A DNA stretch of 64,000 bases from Glaciihabitans sp. (GTDB taxonomy: Bacteria > Actinomycetota > Actinomycetes > Actinomycetales > Microbacteriaceae): assembly GCA_025463785.1 (NCBI GenBank), contig JAODBD010000009.1:310001-374000 (forward strand), written 5' to 3'. The first letter of the stretch is position 1. Each line of letters begins with the position of its first letter. The position numbers and the translations under genes were made by a program. The notes under the pieces were generated by a model. The model was not told the origin of the DNA. It saw only the letters and a program-made list of their open reading frames with translations, and searched no databases. Positions 41,449-50,596 of the stretch are shown here, piece by piece.

Positions 41449-41751
41449 TTACGACGCGATCACCAGATCGATGTGGACCGGATCGCCGTCGGCCAGCCCC
41501 TCGGCGATTCGAACCGGTTTCTTCACCGGCAGAACGTATGTGGCGCGCTTGCCGTCCGGAAAAATAGATGTGGACCAGCGGCTGCCGCCGACGGTGACCT
41601 TGACCCGCAGCGAGCCGAAGCCCCCCGCCAGCGCGCCGTACATCGCTTCGATCTCATCGGATATCGCCTCGGGCAGGCTGACGAAATACCACGAGGCGCG
41701 CGCCTCCCACTTCCAGAGCTCGCTGGTGAAGGAGTACTGCGCGTTCGCCAT
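41449..41751 (-). CDS. DUF1905 domain protein
   Basis: 100 residues from ATG 41751. The sequence YSFTSELWKWEARASWYFVS and FGSLRVKVTVGGSRWSTS, then YVLPVKKPVRIAEGLADGD, matches DUF1905, a small beta-barrel-like family of unknown function. It is a stand-alone gene, convergent with the helicase gene, and likely housekeeping. Confidence 0.85.
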   Translation of the reverse strand: MANAQYSFTSELWKWEARASWYFVSLPEAISDEIEAMYGALAGGFGSLRVKVTVGGSRWSTSIFPDGKRATYVLPVKKPVRIAEGLADGDPVHIDLVIAS

Positions 41752-41806
41752 TCGCCAACGGTATCGGGCCCGACCGACAGACCGCGCCGACGTGCGGTCC
41801 GGTTGC

Positions 41807-42298
41807 TCACCGGCCGAAGATCCTGCGCCACCACGGGCGCTCGGGGTAATCGGCCTGGGGAGCCGATGCCGGGGTGGCAGGAGTCCGCGCGGCCCGTGCC
41901 GTATCTCGATCGGTTCGCCAGGTGGCGACAATGTCGTCGGTTCGCAGCGGCGTGATCGGTACTCGCGGCCCGACCGGATTTCGCAGGTACTGCACGATGC
42001 GCTCGTTGAGGGCGGCGACGGTCTCCCGCACCTCGCGCTCCGACCGGAGATCTCGCACCGTCTCCTGGATCTGCTCGCTTTCGCGGCGCAGGACGATGGG
42101 TTCGGGCAGGAGTGCGTCGGCTCGAAGGCCTTCGCGTTTCAATAGATTGAGCAGCCACCAGTTCTCCTCGGCGGGGCCCGCTGGAATGGGTTGCCCTGCG
42201 CCTTGCAGCTGGTCGAATTCGCCCCGCTCGGTTGCCTCTCGAATCTGTTTGTCGATCCACGATTCGAAGGTGAGGCCGGGCGGCTTACGCTCGGTCAC
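41807..42298 (-). CDS. DUF1992 (DnaJ-homologue subfamily C28-like) domain protein
   Basis: 163 residues from GTG 42298. The conserved DUF1992 segment is FESWIDKQIREATERGEFDQ, followed by LQGAGQPIP and NWWLLNLLKREGL. A long helix with RRESEQIQETVRDLRSEREV follows, then a Pro/Ala-rich linker and a basic end PWWRRIFGR. There is no J domain. The function is unknown. The start codon sits very close to a purine-rich site, so the exact start is uncertain. Confidence 0.85.
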   Translation of the reverse strand: MTERKPPGLTFESWIDKQIREATERGEFDQLQGAGQPIPAGPAEENWWLLNLLKREGLRADALLPEPIVLRRESEQIQETVRDLRSEREVRETVAALNERIVQYLRNPVGPRVPITPLRTDDIVATWRTDRDTARAARTPATPASAPQADYPERPWWRRIFGR

Positions 42299-42324
42299 CC
42301 TTTCGAGGGTACCGGCGCTGCGGG

Positions 42325-43092
42325 TCAGCGGGCGAAGTAGCGGCCGGGGGAAACGCCCACCTCGCGGCGGAAGGCGGCGACGTAGGCGCTGGGGGTGGCG
42401 TAGCCGACTCGGGCCGCTATGCGGGCCAGGGGCATGGCGGCGGCCAGATGGGGGAGGGAGGCGGCCAGGCGGATCTGGGTTCGCCACTGGCCGAAGGTGA
42501 TTCCGGTGTCGGCGAGGAAGGTGCGGGCCAGGGTGCGGGGGCTGGCGGCGGCCGCGGCGGCGAATTGCTGGAGGGTGCGGGGGTCGGCCGGGTCGGCGAG
42601 GAGGGCCTCGGCCACGTGCCGGGCGCGCGGATCCTCGGGCATGCGCGCCCCGATGGGGATCACCTCGACCGGCCGGAGCAGATCGAAGATGACCGCTTCC
42701 GCGCGTTCGCGCTGGGCGGCGGTGGTGGTATCGGCGGTGAGGTGCTCGAACAGTTCGTGCAGCAGCCGGGGTACCCGCAGCATGGTCGGCACGCGGAAAT
42801 CCGCGGGGCTGCGGGCCGGTTCCAGGAAGATGCCGCTCATGACCGCGCCGTCACAGGTGCCGGTGTGATGGCGTACGCCGCCCGGAATCCACAGTGCGCG
42901 GGTGGGCGGCAGCACCCACCGGCCCGCACCGATCTCCACGGTCATGACTCCCTGTGCGGCCCAGACGATCTGGTGTTGCGGATGCTCGTGCTCCTCGAAC
43001 CAGTGCCCGGCCCGCAGCGAACCCACATCGAACCACATGGCCGTGGGCCCGGTGGGTGCGTCGATGACGAGCGGTTGGCTGTTTGGCGACAC
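42325..43092 (-). CDS. AraC-family transcriptional regulator with cupin sensor
   Basis: 255 residues from GTG 43092. Residues ~20-95 form a cupin-like sensor (HWFEEHEHPQHQIVWAAQGV, LPPTRALWIPGGVRHHTGTC). The C-terminal ~100 residues have two helix-turn-helices (LQQFAAAAAASPRTLARTF and RIAARVGYATPSAYVAAFRR, ending VGVSPGRYF). It is divergent from a methyltransferase gene at 43148, which is its likely target. The inducer is unknown. Confidence 0.92.
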   Translation of the reverse strand: MSPNSQPLVIDAPTGPTAMWFDVGSLRAGHWFEEHEHPQHQIVWAAQGVMTVEIGAGRWVLPPTRALWIPGGVRHHTGTCDGAVMSGIFLEPARSPADFRVPTMLRVPRLLHELFEHLTADTTTAAQRERAEAVIFDLLRPVEVIPIGARMPEDPRARHVAEALLADPADPRTLQQFAAAAAASPRTLARTFLADTGITFGQWRTQIRLAASLPHLAAAMPLARIAARVGYATPSAYVAAFRREVGVSPGRYFAR

Positions 43093-43147
43093 AATCTGTC
43101 ACCGTAGTCTCTCGTGGTCGCGCCGGGACCTGCTTACCGTCATAACC

Positions 43148-43714
43148 ATGGCTATGAACCTGCTCCACCAGCTGCTGTGCCGCTCCAGCTATTGGGAACG
43201 CACCAGTGCCACCCGTATTGTCCCGTGGGCCCTGGGCGGGGTGGAACTCGGCGATAACGCGCTCGAGGTCGGCCCGGGTTACGGCGCGAATGTGCGCACC
43301 CTGCGCGAGCGCACCGCCGCGCTCACCGGCCTGGAAATCGACCCCGCCCTCGCCACCCGGCTGCGTGATCGCCGCAGTGATCAACTGCGGGTCCTGGAGG
43401 GCGACGGCACGGTTATGCCCCTGCCGGACAAGGAATTCAGCTCGGTGGTCTGCTTCACCATGCTGCACCACGTCCCGTCACCCGCGCAGCAGGACGCCCT
43501 GTTCGCCGAGGCGTTCCGAGTGCTGCGGCCCGAGGGTGTGTTCGCGGGTAGTGATGGGCTGGACAGCCGCCTGTTCCGCCTCATCCACCTCGGCGACACC
43601 TGTGTGCCGGTACCGCCGGCCACCGTCACCGATCGCCTCACCGGCATCGGGTTCACCGATATCGAGATCGGCACCGAGGCAAACCAATTCCGCTTCCGGG
43701 CCCGCCGGCCCTGA
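43148..43714 (+). CDS. Class I SAM-dependent methyltransferase
   Basis: 188 residues from ATG 43148. SAM-binding motif LEVGPGYGANVRTLRE, acidic motif GLEIDP and the Methyltransf_11 pattern VVCFTMLHHVPSPAQQDALF, then AFRVLRPEGVFAGSD. A small soluble enzyme of unknown substrate, divergent from the AraC regulator with only 55 bp between the starts, so joint control is likely. Confidence 0.9.
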   Translation: MAMNLLHQLLCRSSYWERTSATRIVPWALGGVELGDNALEVGPGYGANVRTLRERTAALTGLEIDPALATRLRDRRSDQLRVLEGDGTVMPLPDKEFSSVVCFTMLHHVPSPAQQDALFAEAFRVLRPEGVFAGSDGLDSRLFRLIHLGDTCVPVPPATVTDRLTGIGFTDIEIGTEANQFRFRARRP

Positions 43715-43722
43715 CGTCGCGG

Positions 43723-44448
43723 TCAGCAGCCCAGCTGACCGGCGAGGTCGAGGAAGTCGCGCGCATTGATATCGAACTCGTCCTCGTAGCTCGCGTCCAC
43801 CGTGCCGGCCGCGCCGAATTCGAGCGGCCGGGCGACGAAGGCGGTCCGGAACCCGAGCGCACCGGCCGCGCGAATGTCGTACTTGTGGCTCGCCACCATC
43901 ATGATTTCCGCCGGCGCGAAACCCAGGTACCGCGCCGCCATGGCGTATACGGCCGGGTCCGGTTTGAAGGCTCCCGCCATTTCCGCCGTGAACACCGCAT
44001 CCCACAGCAGCCCGGCGCGCTTCGAGATATCCACCACGGCAGCGACATCCGCATTCGACAGCGTGGCGAGGGTGAAGTGGGCTCCCAGCCGGCCCAGTCC
44101 CGCGACGGTATCGGGCCACGCCACCATCCGCCGCCAGGACAGCGTGAGCTCGTCCCGTTCGTCCGCGGTGAGGTCGGTGATGCCGTACTCGTCCAGGAGT
44201 CGATCCAGCGCATTGCGATACACCGAGTGCACCGTCACCCAGGCCGCATCACGCTGCGGCGTCGCGGCTTTCAGCACCGTGAAGTACTCCGCACGCCATC
44301 GATCCACGAATCCGGCCCAGTCGACGTCCGGATGCCGGTTGCCCGCGATGGTTCTCGCCTGTGCACTCACCACCGAGTGGAAGTCCACCGTCGTGCCCTG
44401 CACATCGAACAGCAATGCCCGCAAGCTCGGATTCCCCTGAATAGTCAC
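43723..44448 (-). CDS. HAD-superfamily hydrolase, haloacid dehalogenase type II-like
   Basis: 241 residues from GTG 44448. HAD motif I is LLFDVQGTTVDF; the second Asp of the usual DxDGT is Gln here (DVQGT), as in some dehalogenase-type relatives. Motif II is TLATLSNAD, motif III Lys in GAFKPDPAVY and motif IV MVASHKYDIRAAGALG. The ASHKYD segment is typical of type II haloacid dehalogenases. It would act on a 2-haloacid or a phosphate ester; the substrate is not certain. Confidence 0.9.
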   Translation of the reverse strand: MTIQGNPSLRALLFDVQGTTVDFHSVVSAQARTIAGNRHPDVDWAGFVDRWRAEYFTVLKAATPQRDAAWVTVHSVYRNALDRLLDEYGITDLTADERDELTLSWRRMVAWPDTVAGLGRLGAHFTLATLSNADVAAVVDISKRAGLLWDAVFTAEMAGAFKPDPAVYAMAARYLGFAPAEIMMVASHKYDIRAAGALGFRTAFVARPLEFGAAGTVDASYEDEFDINARDFLDLAGQLGC

Positions 44449-44479
44449 TACCGCATCCAAGCACTCGGCGGCCGCGGGA

Positions 44480-45040
44480 CTACCCGGCGGTGACGCCGAA
44501 ATAGGTGGCGGGATCGAGCGTATCGATCGAGGTCCACCGCGCCGGACGCGCCTCGCCGGTCTCCGATGGCGCCGTGCCCCCCGTGCGGTAGCCCTGCAGA
44601 TCCAGTGCCAGCCAGGGGGTTTCGTCGACCCGCCGCGCCAGCGCATAACAGGTGGCGAGCATATGGACGCAGCGTTCGGTGCGGGCACGGCAGGAGCAGT
44701 CCGTCCGCGCGAACTGCGGCTTGATGCTGATGCCGTGCTCGGCCAGAGCGACGCGATGCTCGTCGGTGAGAGTGAGAGCTTCCGCCGGGATCAATTGTGC
44801 GATGGCCGTGATGGTCGTGGCCGACAGCGGCGTCAGCTCCAGGTAGGTCACCGATGCTTCGGAGCCGCGGTGGATGGTGGCCCGCACGGTGGTGTTCTCG
44901 ATTTCGGTCTGGACGAGATTGTTGCGGGCGATGCTGTAGGCGCGGGGGAGCAGCGGTTCCGGCTTGCTGACCTTGAGCGGCTGGGCCAGCCGGACCCAGT
45001 CCATGCCCCAGCTGGTGTACCCGAATTCATTGTCGGCCAT
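44480..45040 (-). CDS. SWIM zinc-finger protein paired with SNF2 helicase
   Basis: 186 residues from ATG 45040, one base after the helicase stop. The SWIM motif C-x-C-x6-C-x-H is seen as CSCRARTERCVHML near residues 115-128. The N-terminal part begins with ADNEFGYTSWGMDWVRLAQP. SWIM domains bind nucleic acid or partner proteins, and the pair SNF2 helicase plus SWIM protein is conserved in actinobacteria. It probably guides the helicase. Confidence 0.9.
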   Translation of the reverse strand: MADNEFGYTSWGMDWVRLAQPLKVSKPEPLLPRAYSIARNNLVQTEIENTTVRATIHRGSEASVTYLELTPLSATTITAIAQLIPAEALTLTDEHRVALAEHGISIKPQFARTDCSCRARTERCVHMLATCYALARRVDETPWLALDLQGYRTGGTAPSETGEARPARWTSIDTLDPATYFGVTAG

Positions 45041-45041
45041 A

Positions 45042-46808
45042 TCAGTTGCCTCGCTTCCGGCGCAGGAGTTCGAACAGCCGGTCATCGTCCAACCGGGCCA
45101 GGCCGGCGACGCCGGCGGAGTCGGTGAGATCGGTGAGCGCGGACTTGCGGTCGTGCATGCCCGCAATGTGCTCCTCGATGGTGGTGCCCGAGGTGAGCGT
45201 GGTGACGGTGACCGTGCGGGTCTGCCCGATGCGGTGGGCCCGGTCGGAAGCCTGCGCCTCGACGGCCGGATTCCACCAGCGGTCGAAGTGGATGACATCG
45301 GCGGCCCGGGTGAGCGTGAGACCGGTGCCCGCGGCCCGCAGGCTCAGCACCAATACCGGTGGCCCGTCCGCGGATTGGAAGTCGGTGACGATCTCGGTCC
45401 GCTGCGCCTGATTCAGCCCGCCGTGGAAGAACGGCACGGTGATCCCGAGCTCCTCGGCGCAGTGCCGCACCAGCAGCTCACCGGTGCGCCGGTACTGGGT
45501 GAACACCAGCGTGGGCGCGTCCGCATCGACATTGTTGGCGAGAATATCGGCGCACACATCGAACTTGCCCGAGCGGCCGGACAATTCGTCGAGATCGCCG
45601 CTGATCAGTCCGGGGTGATTGCACACCTGCTTCAACTCGGTGAGCACCGCCAGCAGCCGGGTGTGCCGCTGCCCGCCGGAACCGAAACCCTCCTCCTCGG
45701 CGCGGTCGAGCAGTTGGTCGTAGATCCGCTCCTGCTCGCGAGTGAGATCGCAGACCAGATCGCAGTGGATCTTGGGCGGCAGCGAGCCCGCCACCTCGGA
45801 CTTGCGCCGGGCCAGCACCACCGGCTCGATGGCATCGCGCAGGCGCAGCACCGCCGGCGCCGACCCCTCGGTGATCGGCCGGACGAACCGCCGCCGGAAT
45901 TGGGTCTTGTGGGTGAATTCGTGCGGCACAACCAGATTGAGCAGTGCCCAGAGCTCCTCGAGATGGTTCTCGACGGGCGTGCCGGTCAAGGCGACCCGGG
46001 CGTCCGCCGGAATGGCGCGAGCCGCCTTGGCCACCTGGGTGCGCGGATTCTTCAACACCTGGGCCTCATCGAAAACGATGCTCGCCCACTGCTTTCCCTG
46101 CAGTGCGGGCCCGTGCCCCCGCAACGTCGGATACCCCGTGACGAGAACCGTGCCCGCCGGGGCGTCGGGTAGCTTCCCGCCCCGCCAGCCGATCGGGCGC
46201 AGTCCCGGCCCGAATCGCTCGATCTCGTGCACCCAGTTGCCGACCAGGGAGGTCGGGCACACCACCAGGTGCGGCCCCGCCTCGGCCCGCCCGAGCAGAT
46301 ACCCGATCGCCTGGACCGTCTTGCCCAGGCCCATCTCATCGGCGAGCACCGCACCGCCGTGCGCGGCCGTGGTCTCGTGCAGCCAGGCGATGCCGCGCGC
46401 CTGATAGGGCCGCAGGTCCGCCTTCAAACTCGCGCGCAGCTCGCCGGACAGCGCCACGGTGTCCTGTAAGACCCGCAATGCGCGTGCCGCGGCAACAATG
46501 GCCGTCCCGCCCGCATTGGGTGTGGCGTGCGCGGCAGGAGGCAGCGCTGGGTGCTCACCCTCCAGCGCGGCCCGCCAGGCCAGCGCCGAGGCCCCGGGCT
46601 CGGGCAGTTCCAGCTCGAGATACCGCTCCGGCTCGATCAGCACACACGGCACCTCCGAGACTGCGATACCCCTGCCATCCGGCACGGCCAGGGCGACCGT
46701 CTCCGGATCGCCGGGGATTTTCGGTACCTGACCTACCGCCGACCCGTCCCAGGTCCACAGGGCGAACAGGTGACGATCGGGCAGGTAGGTGGCGTGCGCG
46801 GTAGACAA
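45042..46808 (-). CDS. SNF2-family DNA helicase/translocase
   Basis: 588 residues from TTG 46808, chosen because GGAGGA lies 7 nt upstream. N-terminal ~150 residues are a bacterial SNF2-associated region; then LRPYQARGIAWLHE, Walker A ADEMGLGKTVQAIGYL, motif II VFDEAQVLKN (DEAQ instead of DEAH), motif III ALTGTPVENHLEELW, and the C-terminal helicase motifs VFTQYRRTGELL, FFHGGLNQAQRTEIV and ASDRAHRIGQTRTV. It is an ATP-driven DNA translocase, with the following SWIM protein as partner. Confidence 0.94.
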   Translation of the reverse strand: MSTAHATYLPDRHLFALWTWDGSAVGQVPKIPGDPETVALAVPDGRGIAVSEVPCVLIEPERYLELELPEPGASALAWRAALEGEHPALPPAAHATPNAGGTAIVAAARALRVLQDTVALSGELRASLKADLRPYQARGIAWLHETTAAHGGAVLADEMGLGKTVQAIGYLLGRAEAGPHLVVCPTSLVGNWVHEIERFGPGLRPIGWRGGKLPDAPAGTVLVTGYPTLRGHGPALQGKQWASIVFDEAQVLKNPRTQVAKAARAIPADARVALTGTPVENHLEELWALLNLVVPHEFTHKTQFRRRFVRPITEGSAPAVLRLRDAIEPVVLARRKSEVAGSLPPKIHCDLVCDLTREQERIYDQLLDRAEEEGFGSGGQRHTRLLAVLTELKQVCNHPGLISGDLDELSGRSGKFDVCADILANNVDADAPTLVFTQYRRTGELLVRHCAEELGITVPFFHGGLNQAQRTEIVTDFQSADGPPVLVLSLRAAGTGLTLTRAADVIHFDRWWNPAVEAQASDRAHRIGQTRTVTVTTLTSGTTIEEHIAGMHDRKSALTDLTDSAGVAGLARLDDDRLFELLRRKRGN

Positions 46809-46890
46809 GCGGGCTCCTCCGGACGAGTGGATTCGTCCCCGGGTCAGACAAAACTGTTTTACGCAAGTCGAGACCCGGAAACTGAACAAC

Positions 46891-46912
46891 GGGCGACCCG
46901 TATGGGTCGCCC
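46891..46912. terminator. Terminator hairpin after the DUF7455 gene
   Basis: GGGCGACCC (46891-46899) and GGGTCGCCC (46904-46912) form a perfect 9-bp stem with loop GTAT. Flanking AACTG and CAGTT can extend it with a bulge. Read leftward it follows the DUF7455 gene and is followed by a T-rich GTTGTTCAGTTT. Confidence 0.75.
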
Positions 46913-47000
46913 GCAGTTCATGGGGGTAATTCTGTTGGGAAGATTCAATTTTCGAGCGGACCCCCCGAGGTGGTGAACCATCCTCGAGGTGGAGGAGCTG

Positions 47001-47195
47001 TTACAGCGCCGGTGCCGACTCCGTGTTGATCACGGCTTCGAGCGCACGGAGACGATCCATGTGCTCATTGGCGTGATGCTGGCAGAAGAGCAACTCACCA
47101 CCCGCGGGAAGGACTGCGCGCACGCGCGCTGCCGCCCCGCAACGGTCACAACGGTCGACCGCAGTCAGTGGGGTGCTAGTCAGGGTTCCTGGCAT
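47001..47195 (-). CDS. DUF7455 small zinc-ribbon-like protein
   Basis: 64 residues from ATG 47195, with GGAGGAG 5 nt upstream. The conserved text PLTAVDRCDRCGAAARVRAV and GGELLFCQHHANEH shows a CxxC pair and a Cys-x-His-His, likely one zinc site. Members are highly conserved in actinobacteria, often near sigma factor genes, but have no known function. The strong ribosome-binding site suggests good expression. Confidence 0.92.
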   Translation of the reverse strand: MPGTLTSTPLTAVDRCDRCGAAARVRAVLPAGGELLFCQHHANEHMDRLRALEAVINTESAPAL

Positions 47196-47532
47196 GACTC
47201 CTCCGTCCTGGCTCCGGAATGCTCGCACATCCTTCGCCTGGTGTGGGGCTCGCGATCCACTTCGCGAGCTCGCTACCGCTACTTCCCAGCAGTGGTTGAT
47301 GACTACTCTGTCAGACGTTCGGGGAGCGGTCTTTGTTCCCGGGATGTTTCCCGTGTGTTTTGCCTAACACGACCTGGGATTTCGCTGAAAGCGAACAGGC
47401 CTTGGCTGGTACCCGCGAAACCCCTCGGGCCGCCCCGCCGAACACGCTGATCGAGTTGTCTATCGGGAGACTACCCGCGGGCCCCGACACTCACACTCCG
47501 ATTGCATAACCCTCCGAACACGCTTAGCAAGC
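47196..47532. other. Intergenic region without a gene
   Basis: This 337-bp gap lies between the DUF7455 gene start (47195) and the acyl-CoA dehydrogenase gene end (47533), both leftward. It holds a hairpin GCTCGCGA/TCGCGAGC at 47248-47269 about 50 bp upstream of the DUF7455 start, and a less GC-rich stretch 47290-47400 that could carry the DUF7455 promoter. No open frame with coding character and no tRNA-like fold was recognised. Confidence 0.5.
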
Positions 47533-49338
47533 TCATAGCCAAGCAGGGTTCAGATCGAGCGTGGTGCGGTCCCGGGAATCGAGGAGATCGAACATCGCAG
47601 TGGTGCGCGGCAATTCCCATCGGAAGAAGAACCGGGCGGCAGCGCGCTTGCCGAGTCCGAACGTTTCGCCGCGCGCCGTGTGAGGTGCGGCGGCGAGGGC
47701 TTGTTCGAGCCAGATCCAGGACAGCACCACATGCCCGAAGGCCTCGAGATAGACGGCGGAGTTGGCAAGCGCGGACTCCGCGTCGAGGTCGCGCCAGAGT
47801 CCGGAAGTGGTGGCCGCGATCCGTCCGGAAGCGGCCTCGAGAGCATCGGCAAAACCAGACAATTCGGCATCGTCGGTCGCGCGTGCCGCGGAGCTGGTGG
47901 CCGCCATGGTCGTCAGCAGTGCGCTGAGGGCGGCGCCGTTGTCCAGGGTCACCTGGCGGCCCAGCAGATCGAGGCTCTGAATGCCGTGTGTGCCCTCGTG
48001 AATGGGATTGAGGCGATTGTCGCGGTAGTGCTGTTCGACGTCGTAGTCGCGGGTGTATCCCGCCCCGCCGTGCACCTGGATGGCGAGGTCGTTGGCGGTC
48101 AGGCACCACTGGCTCGGCCAGCTCTTGGCGATCGGGGTGAGGATGCGCAGCAGGGTTCCGGCATCGGCGCGGGCCGCCTCGGTGGCGGCGGTGTGCTGCT
48201 CGTCGACCAGCTTGCCGCAGTAGAACTGCAGTGCCAGAGCGCCTTCCACGTACGACTTCTGCGCGAGCAGCATGCGCCGCACGTCCGGATGCTCGACGAT
48301 CGGCACCTGGGCGCCGCCGCGGGCGCCGAGCGGGCGGCCCTGCGGGCGATTACGGGCGTAGTCGAGGGACTTCAGGTACCCGGTGTAGCCGAGGGCGGTG
48401 GCGGCCAGGCCGACGCTCATGCGGGCCTCGTTCATCATCGTGAACATCTGCGGTAGACCGTGATTCAGCTCGCCGACCAGATAGCCGATCGCGCCGGGCT
48501 GATCGCCGGGGGTGAAATTACCGTCGCCGAACACCGGGGCGGTATTGACGGTGCCGCGCCAGCCCATCTTGTGATTGATGCCGGCCAGCACCACGTCATT
48601 GCGGACCGCCGGATCGCCGTCCGCGCCGGGCAGGAATTTGGGCACCACGAACAGTGAGATGCCGCGGGTGCCCTCCGGTGCGCCGGGGACGCGGGCCAGC
48701 ACCAGATGGACGATATTCTCCGAGAGTTCGTGGTCCCCACCGGAAATCCACATCTTGCGGCCGAAGACGCGGTAGCTGCCGTCGTCCTGCGGGATCGCGC
48801 GGGTGGTGACGTCGGCGAGGCTGGACCCGGCGTGCGGCTCCGAGAGCGCCATGGTGCCGAGGTAGCGGCCCTCCAGCATGGGGCGCACGAAGCGGTCGAT
48901 CATCTCCGGGCTGCCATGTGCGGCAAGGAGATTGGCATTGCCGGTGGTGAGCATGGGGTAGGCGGCGGTGCCGGCATTGGCGGCGTGGAACCAGGACATG
49001 CAGGCGCTGTAGAGGACGTGCGGCAGCTGCATGCCGCCGATCTCGTAATCCATTGCCGCGCCGATCATTCCGGCATCGGCGAAGGCCTGTACGGCCTTGC
49101 CGACGGCGGGAATGATCTGCACGTGCTCGCCGTCGAACTCCGGTTCGTGCAGATCGCTCTCGCGATTGTGCGGAGCGAAGTAGGTGGTGGCCAGGTCCTG
49201 GCACAGGCGCAGCACCTGATCGAAGGTGTCGCGGGAGTGGTCGGAGAAGCGCTCCCGGCCGGTGAGCGACTCCACATCCAGCCAGTCGTAGAGCAGGAAC
49301 TCGATATCGCGGGCAGACATGATCACGGACGGGTTCAT
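47533..49338 (-). CDS. Acyl-CoA dehydrogenase, large FadE5/AidB-related type
   Basis: 601 residues from ATG 49338, preceded by CGAGGAA. The N-terminal, middle and C-terminal acyl-CoA dehydrogenase domains are seen: FGRKMWISGGDHEL, ALSEPHAGSSLADVTTRA, HGLPQMFTMMNEARMSVG and QVHGGAGYTRDYDVEQHYRD, with an extra C-terminal helical domain (~residues 460-601) as in long mycobacterial enzymes. It uses FAD to form trans-2-enoyl-CoA. The substrate chain length is unknown. It lies next to an AraC regulator read in the same direction. Confidence 0.92.
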   Translation of the reverse strand: MNPSVIMSARDIEFLLYDWLDVESLTGRERFSDHSRDTFDQVLRLCQDLATTYFAPHNRESDLHEPEFDGEHVQIIPAVGKAVQAFADAGMIGAAMDYEIGGMQLPHVLYSACMSWFHAANAGTAAYPMLTTGNANLLAAHGSPEMIDRFVRPMLEGRYLGTMALSEPHAGSSLADVTTRAIPQDDGSYRVFGRKMWISGGDHELSENIVHLVLARVPGAPEGTRGISLFVVPKFLPGADGDPAVRNDVVLAGINHKMGWRGTVNTAPVFGDGNFTPGDQPGAIGYLVGELNHGLPQMFTMMNEARMSVGLAATALGYTGYLKSLDYARNRPQGRPLGARGGAQVPIVEHPDVRRMLLAQKSYVEGALALQFYCGKLVDEQHTAATEAARADAGTLLRILTPIAKSWPSQWCLTANDLAIQVHGGAGYTRDYDVEQHYRDNRLNPIHEGTHGIQSLDLLGRQVTLDNGAALSALLTTMAATSSAARATDDAELSGFADALEAASGRIAATTSGLWRDLDAESALANSAVYLEAFGHVVLSWIWLEQALAAAPHTARGETFGLGKRAAARFFFRWELPRTTAMFDLLDSRDRTTLDLNPAWL

Positions 49339-49432
49339 GATTCCTCGAACGGTCGGGTGCGGGGGGTGTACCCGTCGGTCTACCAGATGGTGCCCGTCGC
49401 GCCGACGACCCCGTGCCCCGGAGGCGGCCCGG

Positions 49433-50470
49433 CTACGAGGAGCGCACCGACGCGCGACCCCGATGCAACCGCCCGAAATGTCCCGGTGACTGGCCTTTCC
49501 AGGTGCGGAAGGCAGACGCGAAGGCCGACACGCTGGAATAGCCGAGCCGTTCGGCCGCCTGCTCGACGGTGAGCCCGGCAATGAGCAGCTCCTCCGCGAG
49601 CAGGCCGACCGTCTCGGTGCTGAGCTCGCGGAAGGTGGTGCCCTCTTCGGCTAGGCGGCGGCGCAGGGTGCGCACGCTGACATCGAGGTCCGCGGCAATG
49701 CGGGCCTGGTCGGCCGAACCGCCGTGCCGGATGAGCAGCTGCCGGACCCGGCCGCTGAGACCGGTGCGGCTGTGCCGGCTCTCCATCAGATCCGCGCACT
49801 GCTGTTCGTAGAAGCGGGCGGTGGACAGATTCGCTTGCGGCAGCGGTGTTTGCAGTGTGCTTGCCTGAAAGCTGATGCGGGACTGTGGCATCGAGAACGC
49901 GACCTCCTCCACGCCGAAAACGGCGCCGAACATCTCGTAGATCGGATGGGCTTCCACACTGAGTTCCACCCGCACGGCCGGAATTCGCATGGGGAGCAGA
50001 TCCTGCTGAATGGTGGCGATGGCCGCCAGATCGCGTTCCAGGGTGAAGCGGCGGATGTCGTCCGGTAGCGCGGAATCGTCACGCACCACGCATACTTCGG
50101 CTCCGCGCTCCTCGATGTAATGGTGCGCGGCGGTGAAGGAAAGATCGGCGTAGCGCAGCGCGATATCCATGGCCTGTTTCAGGTTGGCACTGCTCATGAG
50201 CGCGAACCCCAGCACGCCCATGGTGGGCGGATGGCACAGCAGACCTGCCAGCAGCCCCAGCCCGGGCTCGTCCTGGATGCCGGCGACCACATTGCGGGTC
50301 ACCGAAAACTCCTGGGCCAGCGTGATTTCGGTCGACGGGTCCCGCAGATCGATTTCCCGGATGCCGGTCTCCTGCAGGGTGGACCGCATTGTCATGCCTC
50401 GGCCCAGGGCGAAGTCGGCCAGCAGGGCGGTGCTGGTGATGGACCGCAGTTGCGCCAACTCTTCCGTCAC
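49433..50470 (-). CDS. AraC-family regulator with AraC-binding-like N-terminal domain (OruR type)
   Basis: 345 residues from GTG 50470. The N-terminal ~200 residues follow the Arabinose_bd family (LLADFALGRGMTMRSTLQET, GLLAGLLCHPPTMGVLGFAL, AMDIALRYADLSFTAAHHYI). The C-terminal HTH has DLDVSVRTLRRRLAEEG and AAERLGYSSVSAFASAFRTW. It is upstream of the acyl-CoA dehydrogenase gene and divergent from the aldehyde dehydrogenase-like gene, so control of either is plausible. Confidence 0.92.
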   Translation of the reverse strand: MTEELAQLRSITSTALLADFALGRGMTMRSTLQETGIREIDLRDPSTEITLAQEFSVTRNVVAGIQDEPGLGLLAGLLCHPPTMGVLGFALMSSANLKQAMDIALRYADLSFTAAHHYIEERGAEVCVVRDDSALPDDIRRFTLERDLAAIATIQQDLLPMRIPAVRVELSVEAHPIYEMFGAVFGVEEVAFSMPQSRISFQASTLQTPLPQANLSTARFYEQQCADLMESRHSRTGLSGRVRQLLIRHGGSADQARIAADLDVSVRTLRRRLAEEGTTFRELSTETVGLLAEELLIAGLTVEQAAERLGYSSVSAFASAFRTWKGQSPGHFGRLHRGRASVRSS

Positions 50471-50596
50471 TCAGGCAGTCTCGCAAACTTTCGGCGTTCG
50501 CGGGCCGTTACCGGCCGGTAAGTTGCCTGGGTACGGCCCATATTCGTCGATTCCTGGCCCATTGCCAGCTGGTCGCTCGAAAACCTCAGCCATACG

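Noticed and set aside
46850-46860. AAAACTGTTTT palindrome upstream of the SNF2 gene as an SOS or regulator box
   Set aside because: It does not match the actinobacterial LexA box (GAAC-N4-GTTC) and is a single short site.
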